Shown here one piece after another: positions 23,849 to 31,123 of a stretch of DNA of 40,086 bases. Location of the stretch: positions 1 through 40,086 of the forward strand of contig CAYJGR010000008.1 in the NCBI GenBank assembly GCA_964370005.1, given 5' to 3'. Positions within the stretch are counted from its first letter, which is position 1. Every line of letters begins with the position of its first letter. This DNA is from Heteroruminococcus sp964370005. GTDB taxonomy: Bacteria > Bacillota > Clostridia > Oscillospirales > Ruminococcaceae. The notes under the pieces were generated by a model. That model did not search any database and had not been told where the DNA came from. It saw nothing but the letters and a program-made list of their open reading frames with translations. The position numbers and the translations under genes are program-made.

Positions 23849-25111
23849 ATGATTACAAACGCAGTGAGATTGTACGGAGCAGATGACCTACGACTCGAGC
23901 AGTTCGAGCTACCCGAGATAAAGGATGACGAAATACTGGTTAAAATCATCAGCGATAGCATATGCATGTCAACTTACAAGTTGCTACGCCAGGGCAAGGC
24001 ACATAAGCGTTGCCCACAGGACGTAGATGTAAATCCTATTATCATAGGGCATGAATTTGCGGGAGATATTGTCAAAGTGGGCAAGAAGTGGGCCGATGAA
24101 TTTAAGGTAGGCGAAAAATTCGCACTGCAACCTGCACTTAACTATCAAGGCAAGTTGGACTCACCGGGATATTCATATAAATATTTTGGTGGTGCTGCAA
24201 CCTACTGTATAATACCACAGGAGGTTATGGAGCTTGGGTGTTTGTTACACTATGCCGGCGAGAGTTACTTTGACGCTTCGCTGGGCGAGCCTATGAGCTG
24301 TATTATCGGCGGGTACAACATCATGTACCACACCAACAAACAAAACTACGATCACGCAATGGGCATTAAAGAGGGTGGCAATGTGCTGATCTTAGGTGGA
24401 TGCGGTCCTATGGGACTTGGGGCTATTGAGTATCCATTGGTGGCGGGCAACCGACCGGCCAAAGTGGTGGTGACCGATGTAGATGACAATCGTATAGCCC
24501 GTGCCAAGGAGCTAATAACACCTGAATTTGCAAAGAAGCAGGGTGTGGAGCTGACATATGTAAACCCTAAAAATTCACAAGATATACAGGCGGAGCTGAT
24601 GGCACTCACCGACGGGGTTGGTTTTCATGATGTGTTTGTATACGCACCTATCCGTGAGTTGTGTGAATTAGGCGACAAGCTTATGGCATTTGATGGTTGC
24701 ATGAACTTTTTTGCGGGACCCACCAACGCTGATTTTACCGCCGAAATGAACCTATATAACTGTCATTACATCTCCACACACATACTGGGCAGCACCGGGG
24801 GCAATACAGATGACCTAAAAGAGGCGATAAAGTTAGCCGAGCAAGACAAGCTACACACATCGGTTATGGTTAGCCATATTTGCGGCATTGATGCGATAGC
24901 CGATACGACCGCAACATTGCCTGACATTCGTGCGGGCAAGATATTGGGCTACACCCAGTTTGATATGCCCCTGACCGCACTGGACGATTTTGAGGAGCTG
25001 GGAAAAACCGACCCACTGTTTGCAAAATTGGCACAGTGCACCAAGAAAAGCAATGGATTGTGGAGCGGAGAAGCCGAAAAAGTGCTACTAAAACATTTTA
25101 ATGTAATATAA
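23849..25111 (+). CDS. Zinc-dependent alcohol dehydrogenase family, probable polyol-phosphate/ketose-phosphate oxidoreductase
   Basis: This 420-residue medium-chain dehydrogenase/reductase resembles L-sorbose-1-phosphate reductase (SorE type). The catalytic half has Cys39 in SICMS and GHEFAGDIVKVG (about 67-78). The nucleotide-binding half has ILGGCGPMGLGAIEY (about 180-195) followed by an acidic VTDVDDNR strand end. In this operon it would oxidise the hexitol phosphate delivered by the PTS to a ketose phosphate, replacing MtlD or GatD. The exact substrate cannot be told from sequence. It lies 16 bp after the kinase gene and 14 bp before the Enzyme I gene. Confidence 0.82.
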   Translation: MITNAVRLYGADDLRLEQFELPEIKDDEILVKIISDSICMSTYKLLRQGKAHKRCPQDVDVNPIIIGHEFAGDIVKVGKKWADEFKVGEKFALQPALNYQGKLDSPGYSYKYFGGAATYCIIPQEVMELGCLLHYAGESYFDASLGEPMSCIIGGYNIMYHTNKQNYDHAMGIKEGGNVLILGGCGPMGLGAIEYPLVAGNRPAKVVVTDVDDNRIARAKELITPEFAKKQGVELTYVNPKNSQDIQAELMALTDGVGFHDVFVYAPIRELCELGDKLMAFDGCMNFFAGPTNADFTAEMNLYNCHYISTHILGSTGGNTDDLKEAIKLAEQDKLHTSVMVSHICGIDAIADTTATLPDIRAGKILGYTQFDMPLTALDDFEELGKTDPLFAKLAQCTKKSNGLWSGEAEKVLLKHFNVI

Positions 25112-25125
25112 GCAGGGAGAGCGAT

Positions 25126-26745
25126 ATGGTTATATTAAAAGGAACAGGCGTATCCCAAGGGATAGCCATAGGCAAACTGAGTTTTCGGGTGCAAAGGACC
25201 TTAAAGATAGAACCAACACCGATAGATGATGTAGAGGCAGAGATAATACGCTTTGAGAGTGCGAGGGGTACCGCCTGTGTACAGCTGGGCAAATTGGCAG
25301 TTGAAACAGCGGCCAAGCTGGGCGAAGAAAATTCACTCCTATTTCAAATCCATCAAATGATGTTAGAGGATTTGGATTACCATGATGCTATTGTCCGACG
25401 CATTGAAGATAACAAATATTGTGCCGAATATGCGGTAAGTGAGACAGCGTTGGAATTTGAGCTGATGTTTTCCGAGATGGAAGACGAGTACATGAAGGCA
25501 CGTGCAGTGGATGTTGGTGACGTGTCCAGGCGGGTGATCGAGGTATTGCAGGGTATCAGCTTGGACGATAGCGTGATGGCCAACCCCGCAATACTTGCCG
25601 GCGACGACTTTACACCAAGCGAAACGGCCTTGTTTGACCGTGATTGTGTGCTGGGATTGGTGACAAAAGGCGGATCAAAAAATTCGCACACCGCCATATT
25701 TGCACGAACACTCGCCATCCCAACCGTCATTGGGCTGGGAGATTCACTCGATGAGCAGTACGATGACGAAATGATTATAATTGACGGAGAGACCGGAGAG
25801 GTTATAATCAGCCCCACCGAGCAGCAACTGGCCACAAAAATTGACAAAAAACGTGCCTTAGAACAAAAACTGCTACAGCTACAGGAATATAAAGGCAAAA
25901 AAACACTGACAAAGGCGGGCCGAGAAGTAAAACTGTTTGCAAATATCGGCACTGTGGAGGATGTGCAGACGGTGCTCGACAACGATGCCGAGGGTATAGG
26001 ACTGTTTCGCAGTGAATTTTTGTACTTAGAAAACAGCGACTACCCCACAGAGGAGCAGCAGTTCACCGCCTATAAAAAAGTGGTGGAAAAAATGGGCGAC
26101 AAGCCCGTGATTATCCGAACTTTGGATATAGGAGCAGACAAACAAGCGGATTATTTTAAGCTTCCACAGGAAGAAAATCCGGCACTGGGGCTGCGTGCCT
26201 TGCGCATATGTTTGACACGCCCCGAGATATTCCGCACACAACTGCGCGCCTTATATCGTGCGTCGGTCTATGGGAATTTGCAGGTGATGCTACCTATGGT
26301 GACCTCTTTATGGGAGGTGCAAAAGTCTAAAGAACTCATAGCCGAGGTAAAAGCCGAGTTGGATGAACAGGGCATAGAATACAAGCAAGATGTCCCCGTG
26401 GGCATAATGATTGAAACCCCTGCGGCGGCGGTGATTAGTGATATCCTTGCAAAAGAGGTGGATTTCTTTAGCGTTGGCACAAATGATCTTATCCAGTACA
26501 CATTGGCTACCGACAGACAAAACGAAAGCCTGGAGCCGTTTTGCGACATTCACCATCAGGCAGTATTGAGGCTGATTGAAATGGCCGCCAAAAATGCGCA
26601 TGACAATGGTATCTGGATTGGCATATGTGGCGAGCTTGGAGCCGACCTTGATCTATACGATTTCTACGATAGCATAGGCATTGATGAGCTGTCGGTTACA
26701 CCTTCGGCAGTGCTTGCTTGTCGTGAAAAACTTAGCATGGTATGA
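25126..26745 (+). CDS. ptsI: PTS Enzyme I (PEP-protein phosphotransferase)
   Basis: This 539-residue Enzyme I moves phosphate from PEP to HPr. The N-terminal domain (about 1-225) includes the HPr-binding helices and the swivelling His188 in GGSKNSHTAIFART. The PEP-binding barrel (about 250-539) includes FRSEFLYLE, IRTLDIGADK, the signature FSVGTNDLIQYTLATDRQN and active-site Cys501 in GICGELGAD. The His region has an NSHTAIFAR form rather than the GGRTSH form of many general Enzymes I. It is slightly shorter than the usual 570 residues. As last gene of the operon, followed by a terminator, it is probably a dedicated partner of the operon HPr. Whether it is the cell's only Enzyme I cannot be decided here. 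Confidence 0.92.
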   Translation: MVILKGTGVSQGIAIGKLSFRVQRTLKIEPTPIDDVEAEIIRFESARGTACVQLGKLAVETAAKLGEENSLLFQIHQMMLEDLDYHDAIVRRIEDNKYCAEYAVSETALEFELMFSEMEDEYMKARAVDVGDVSRRVIEVLQGISLDDSVMANPAILAGDDFTPSETALFDRDCVLGLVTKGGSKNSHTAIFARTLAIPTVIGLGDSLDEQYDDEMIIIDGETGEVIISPTEQQLATKIDKKRALEQKLLQLQEYKGKKTLTKAGREVKLFANIGTVEDVQTVLDNDAEGIGLFRSEFLYLENSDYPTEEQQFTAYKKVVEKMGDKPVIIRTLDIGADKQADYFKLPQEENPALGLRALRICLTRPEIFRTQLRALYRASVYGNLQVMLPMVTSLWEVQKSKELIAEVKAELDEQGIEYKQDVPVGIMIETPAAAVISDILAKEVDFFSVGTNDLIQYTLATDRQNESLEPFCDIHHQAVLRLIEMAAKNAHDNGIWIGICGELGADLDLYDFYDSIGIDELSVTPSAVLACREKLSMV

Positions 26746-26814
26746 CAGAGCACAACAGCTGATGCCAGCAAGCCGTGCAAGACCCGAGCTGGTTATGAAA
26801 AGTTAAAAGTTGAC

Positions 26815-26850
26815 AAAACCCCTTGCAGCCTAAGTTGCAAGGGGGTTTTT
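26815..26850 (+). terminator. Terminator of the hexitol PTS operon
   Basis: The stem AAAACCCCTTGCA/TGCAAGGGG (26815-26827 with 26836-26849, one extra G on the 3' side) has an 8-base loop and runs into a T tract. Confidence 0.85.
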
Positions 26851-26867
26851 TAACGTTCACTATGTGT

Positions 26868-27413
26868 TTACTGCGTAATAATGTTCACCTGTATTCCCTT
26901 TAGCACGTCCATGGTCTTTTCGTTGAGTAGGCCGTCGTGGCTTGCGGTGGCGCTCTTTCTTACGCTCAGTTTTGCCTGTGTGAATGCCGCCTGAAAACAA
27001 CAAACATTGGAGAGCACGCATATATTACTGACCAGTCCTACAAATTCTATGTGGGTGGGGTTTAAGAGCGCTTGAAGTTTTGTCATCTCGGACGGCGAGA
27101 CGCCAAAAGCCCCCTTTTCTATAATATATATGTCGGATATGTGTTTTTGCACGGCCTCTTTTGTTTTGCCGTAGAGCTCCCAACCGGGCTCGCCCTTTAC
27201 ACAGTGCATGACAGGCAGGTTTTGCCCCTCGTTTGTCTGCAGGTAATCCTCGGCATGGGTGTCCAAGGTGACGACCACCATATCGCCATTTGCCACATAA
27301 GTATCGATTAAAGAGGCAATTTCCCCATCCATTTTCTCGGCTCCGGGAAACCCCAAACTACCGTCTACAAAATCTTTTTGATAATCAATGACAACCAGCA
27401 TCTTTTGTCCCAT
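26868..27413 (-). CDS. Isochorismatase-like cysteine hydrolase, probable nicotinamidase
   Basis: This 181-residue hydrolase has the catalytic triad of the nicotinamidase/isochorismatase family: Asp10 in VVIDYQKDF, Lys100 in IIEKGAF and Cys132 in SNICVLSN. Asp51 and His53 (LDTHAEDY) and His70 (PVMHCVKG) occupy the metal-site positions of PncA-type nicotinamidases, which favours nicotinamide to nicotinate conversion in NAD salvage. An AAGGAG site precedes the ATG at 27413. No operon partner is visible, and a GC-rich repeat-like stretch lies upstream. Confidence 0.82.
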   Translation of the reverse strand: MGQKMLVVIDYQKDFVDGSLGFPGAEKMDGEIASLIDTYVANGDMVVVTLDTHAEDYLQTNEGQNLPVMHCVKGEPGWELYGKTKEAVQKHISDIYIIEKGAFGVSPSEMTKLQALLNPTHIEFVGLVSNICVLSNVCCFQAAFTQAKLSVRKSATASHDGLLNEKTMDVLKGIQVNIITQ

Positions 27414-27479
27414 TATTACAGCTCCTTAATATATAAATAATGTGTACTGCATAGTCGTTGTTTTCATTTGCAACGTCGG

Positions 27480-27632
27480 AGCGATGAGGGCATCACTCAC
27501 TACAATGCGTGGTGCGGGGCGGAACGTTTTGTTTATGCCGATTTTCCCTGCGTCGCCTCCCCCGAGGGGGAGGGAGCACGCGTCCTCCCGGTGCGGGTGG
27601 GGGGATTGGTCAGTGCGACCACGCACAATATA
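27480..27632. repeat. GC-rich palindromic intergenic stretch, candidate REP-like repeat
   Basis: No gene is supported. The stretch is far richer in GC than its surroundings and contains CCTCCCC-CGAG-GGGGAGG (about 27556-27573) and other inverted segments. It lies between the start of the hydrolase gene and the end of the large EAL protein gene. Clostridial genomes often carry dispersed GC-rich palindromes of this kind. No second copy is present in this window, so the repeat status is inferred. Confidence 0.35.
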
Positions 27633-27635
27633 GAT

Positions 27636-30566
27636 TTACTGCGATAAACTATACTGTGGTGGTGCTGTGAGCAATTTCTTAAAGTTTTCGCCGCCCATAG
27701 GCCTTGCAAAATAATACCCCTGTGCGTAGTCACAGCCTATTCCCTTGAGCCATAGCGCTTGCTCATGGGTCTCTACCCCTTCTGCGACTACTTTCATGTT
27801 GAGGTGTTTTGCCATGGATATAACATCAGACACCACGCTTGAGCTTCTGGAGCCCTGTTCTTTTAGGCTGAAGAATGCTTTGTCCAGTTTTAATATGTCG
27901 GCTTCAACGGTGGAAAGTCTGTTTAGCGAGGAAACGCCCGCCCCAAAATCGTCAATAGAGATTACAAACCCATGCTTTTTGAATTGCTGGACAACCTCAA
28001 GGAATTTATCTGCATTGGCCTCTACTGCACTTTCGGTCAGCTCAAGCTCAATGGCGTCGGGTGAAAGGTTATAGGTGGAAAGATGCTGACAAATGCTCTG
28101 GAGAATGTTATCGGATAGGATTGTATGCGCCGATAGATTTACAGATATTCTGGGGATGTTCATTACCCTGCTATTTGATTGGATAAATTTACAAACTTCT
28201 TCAATAACATATAAATCTAAGTAGGGGATAAAACCATTCTCTTCAAATATGGGAATAAATGAATCGGGGAATATCTTGTCACCATTGTTTGGTTGCCACC
28301 TCACAAGTGCCTCTGCTCCATCTATTTTTAGGGAATTAAAGTCAACCTTAGGCTGATATTCAACAAAAAACTCCTCGTCTTTTAGCGCCTGATCCATGCG
28401 GAAAGTTATGGCGGCCTTATTCTCATATTGTTTTTTCATGTCTGCATCAAATGTGACAAATGTAGTTTTATGTATGTTTTTGCCTATCATTCTGGCGGCA
28501 TAGGCTTGCCCAATAATCGTAGTTATCTTTTCCTTTGGATCATCAACAATAACATTTCCAAATGACATATACACATTATATCTCGAAACAATATTGGATT
28601 TTATTGCAGGCATTATAAAATGATCGCAAATATGTTGCAGTGTTCCGCCTGCGTTCACCCGCCTGAATATTAAAAATTGCTCCGCCGTTCTTCTGCTAAT
28701 CAGTGCATTTGTGCCCGCAAAAGCAGTTTTAAGCGCATCTGCAATAGATAATATAACCTCTGTACCTTTATCAGTGCTGAAATATGTATTGATATTCTTA
28801 AACATATCCATATCAAATACTATCAGTTCATATTCATTGGGTTTTGCGGTTTTTAGTAACTCCTCCATATTATCTCTAAAATACTGAGGGGCCATAAATC
28901 CGGTCAAAGGTTCTGTGTTGTAAGATTCTAATAAGGCTTGTTTGTTCTTAATCTGCACATTTGCATATATAAAAACGAATACCGCCACGATAGTCAAAAT
29001 AATCAGTGCAAAGTAATACCAATTACCTGCCAAAAACTCCATAAAGCTCACATCGCCCGAGGGAAGAAATTCATTGGCATTAACCTGCAGAATTGCCTCA
29101 TACTCACTCTGGGACATTCTATCTATCATCACATTAAATATTGGCAAGTACTGCTCGGCAATATCTTTATTGATAAAATACTGCATGGGAACCGAAGTAT
29201 CTGTATGTATAGTGGTTCTGTTCATGTCATCTAAATATAATTCTGCATAGGTAGCGGCACTTGCCGTGCTCATCATCATATCTATTTTGCCGGCCTCAAA
29301 ATCATCTAACAGCTCAAACCAATCATTGTACATCACTAATTCTGTGCCGGGAAATACTTCGGTGAATGACCCAAAATCAACAGTTTGATAGGGTAGAACC
29401 CCTATTTTAGGGGAAGTAGAGAGTATTTCTTCCAGCACAATTGTTTGCACACGATCAAGGTTGATCTGTGCGTATAAAGGCATCAGATAGTATGGCTCGG
29501 TGACAGAATAATGTTCTCTGTCATTTGTGGCGTTGCCATAAATTGTCACAAGTATATCAAAATGATCATAGTCCTCGGGCGAATCGCTCAGGGAATAAGG
29601 GTGATAATTTACCTCAAAGTCATAGAGGTCGGCGTAATAATTGAGGGTATCAATCATTGCACCGCTGGGTTCTCCTTGCTCGTTCATATAGCAAATCGGT
29701 GCGTAGTCGGCGATATAACCCACCTCAAGGGGGCGTTCTTGTAATATTTCAATTTCATCGGGCATCATCCCACGGTGGGTTATTTCCACATTGTCGGCTA
29801 AATATTTCTCCTCCAATTCAAGGAAAAAATTGCCCTCGGTCACCACTATATCATATAAAATTGCATCGAGTTTTTCTATGAGTTCTCGATTTTCAAAAGT
29901 TGAGTTAAGATATAAATTATAAACACCTACGTCAAGAATATTGTTTAGGCTTTCAATGTGTCTGCTCCCCGAAAATGCAAGATAAAAATCTGCGTCCAAA
30001 TCCATATAGTTGTGTGCTTGGCCATAGATATATTCTATCTCAAAATCAAGATGCTCGCTTATAAAGTCCAGCCGCTCATTGCCGATGTTATCCACAAATG
30101 TAGCTACGGTTTTTCCATCCATCTCGGGGAAATCCCCATAAACAAAATCCATATCCTCGGTCATTAGTGAGACATAAGTTTTGCCATACGGGATTTGAGA
30201 AAACAGCAGTTCTTGTGCTTGTTCTTGGGACTGTGTGCAAAACGCAAGCAAATCCACTTCGCCACTTTGCAGTGCAGTTGTGGGATCTGCGCTCAGCTCT
30301 ATGTATTCAAATTCCAGATCGCTGACCTCTTGTATCTTGTGGAAAATATCTACGCCATACCCCTTGCTGTTCAAGCTGTCCATATCATCGGCAAAGTCGG
30401 TGACCTCCCCGTAATATCCCACCTTGATCACCTGTGTAAAATCAAACGGCGGCTGTGCTGTTTCGACTTCGGCCTGGGGGGGATTTTCGGCCGCGATCAT
30501 GGTTGTATTCGGGAAAAAAGTCAACATTAAGAAAATGGACAATCCGACTAACAAAACCCTTTTCAT
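27636..30566 (-). CDS. Periplasmic-sensor EAL protein: two solute-binding domains, dead GGDEF, intact EAL
   Basis: This protein of about 976 residues spans the membrane. After a signal peptide (MKRVLLVGL start, about 1-28) come two tandem solute-binding family 3 domains (about 40-265 and 275-500). A membrane helix (about 517-540, WYYFALIILTIVAVFVFIYA), a GGDEF domain (about 560-715) and an EAL domain (about 725-970) follow. The GGDEF site reads TAEQF, so it cannot act as a cyclase. The EAL site keeps EALVRW, SVNLS, ELTE, SIDDFG, LKLD, AEGVET and QGYYF, so it should degrade cyclic-di-GMP in response to an external amino acid or similar ligand. The frame reaches 30629, but the ATG at 30566 has GGAGG at 9 bp and begins the signal peptide. 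A strong promoter lies at 30620-30648. Confidence 0.92.
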   Translation of the reverse strand: MKRVLLVGLSIFLMLTFFPNTTMIAAENPPQAEVETAQPPFDFTQVIKVGYYGEVTDFADDMDSLNSKGYGVDIFHKIQEVSDLEFEYIELSADPTTALQSGEVDLLAFCTQSQEQAQELLFSQIPYGKTYVSLMTEDMDFVYGDFPEMDGKTVATFVDNIGNERLDFISEHLDFEIEYIYGQAHNYMDLDADFYLAFSGSRHIESLNNILDVGVYNLYLNSTFENRELIEKLDAILYDIVVTEGNFFLELEEKYLADNVEITHRGMMPDEIEILQERPLEVGYIADYAPICYMNEQGEPSGAMIDTLNYYADLYDFEVNYHPYSLSDSPEDYDHFDILVTIYGNATNDREHYSVTEPYYLMPLYAQINLDRVQTIVLEEILSTSPKIGVLPYQTVDFGSFTEVFPGTELVMYNDWFELLDDFEAGKIDMMMSTASAATYAELYLDDMNRTTIHTDTSVPMQYFINKDIAEQYLPIFNVMIDRMSQSEYEAILQVNANEFLPSGDVSFMEFLAGNWYYFALIILTIVAVFVFIYANVQIKNKQALLESYNTEPLTGFMAPQYFRDNMEELLKTAKPNEYELIVFDMDMFKNINTYFSTDKGTEVILSIADALKTAFAGTNALISRRTAEQFLIFRRVNAGGTLQHICDHFIMPAIKSNIVSRYNVYMSFGNVIVDDPKEKITTIIGQAYAARMIGKNIHKTTFVTFDADMKKQYENKAAITFRMDQALKDEEFFVEYQPKVDFNSLKIDGAEALVRWQPNNGDKIFPDSFIPIFEENGFIPYLDLYVIEEVCKFIQSNSRVMNIPRISVNLSAHTILSDNILQSICQHLSTYNLSPDAIELELTESAVEANADKFLEVVQQFKKHGFVISIDDFGAGVSSLNRLSTVEADILKLDKAFFSLKEQGSRSSSVVSDVISMAKHLNMKVVAEGVETHEQALWLKGIGCDYAQGYYFARPMGGENFKKLLTAPPQYSLSQ

Positions 30567-30619
30567 TGCGTAGCCTCCAAAGCTATACTTTGCTAAATTG
30601 CACATATGTTTTACGCCAC

Positions 30620-30648
30620 ATTGTAACAAAAAATGCCAAATTTGTCAA
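30620..30648 (-). promoter_or_regulatory. Promoter of the two-SBP EAL protein gene
   Basis: On the minus strand, perfect TTGACA (30648-30643), a 17-bp spacer and TACAAT (30625-30620). Transcription would start about 47 bp before the ATG at 30566. Confidence 0.75.
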
Positions 30649-30667
30649 CCGAAAGGGGTGGGGTTAA

Positions 30668-31020
30668 AGGGCTCAATCGACACAAAGAGAAATGATTTCT
30701 ATAATCATTTCAGCCCGTCAAAAAACCGAAAACCTACCCGACTCGGAGGGAGGGATAGTGTGAAAGGGAACCGTCAGGGTTCTCTTTCGCATAGAGCGTA
30801 AGCGGATAACCCGCTCCCGCAGGAGCATATTTTGTGCGCCTTCCGGCACAAAATGGCATCGTGTGGGCGATCATTTGCATAAAGCGATACGAAGAAAATT
30901 AGCCCCCCGACTATATAGCGTGGCATACCATACTTGCTTCATTTTTTGCGATTTTATGCTGATTAATTTGTACACTTTTAATCTAAATTAACGAATTAAT
31001 TGTATTTTTTTTAGAAAAAT
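30668..31020. repeat. Hairpin-rich intergenic stretch between two divergent c-di-GMP genes
   Basis: No gene is supported in this stretch. It contains nested or successive hairpins: GAAATGATT/AATCATTTC enclosed by GGGCT/AGCCC (about 30669-30716); a 14-bp stem TGTGAAAG-GGAACC region paired with GGTTCTCTTTCGCA (about 30760-30792); GCTCC-CGCA-GGAGC (about 30811-30824); and TTTTGTGC/GCACAAAA (about 30828-30851). The last part (30800-30900) is GC-richer than its surroundings and looks like a dispersed clostridial intergenic repeat, but only one copy is visible here. Confidence 0.4.
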
Positions 31021-31032
31021 GATAGAAAAATA

Positions 31033-31062
31033 TTGAAACAACCATATGTTTTTTGATATAAT
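31033..31062 (+). promoter_or_regulatory. Promoter of the HAMP/GGDEF protein gene
   Basis: TTGAAA (31033-31038), an 18-bp spacer and perfect TATAAT (31057-31062) predict a leader of about 55 nt before the ATG at 31124. Confidence 0.65.
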
Positions 31063-31123
31063 GAAGGTGTGGGGTCTTTGCCCATAGCATAAATCATGAG
31101 CTCAGTGGGGTGGATAAACAAAT

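Noticed and set aside
25377..25982. 201-codon minus-strand ORF opposite Enzyme I
   Set aside because: It is antisense to a fully conserved ptsI and very rich in Ser, without domain features.
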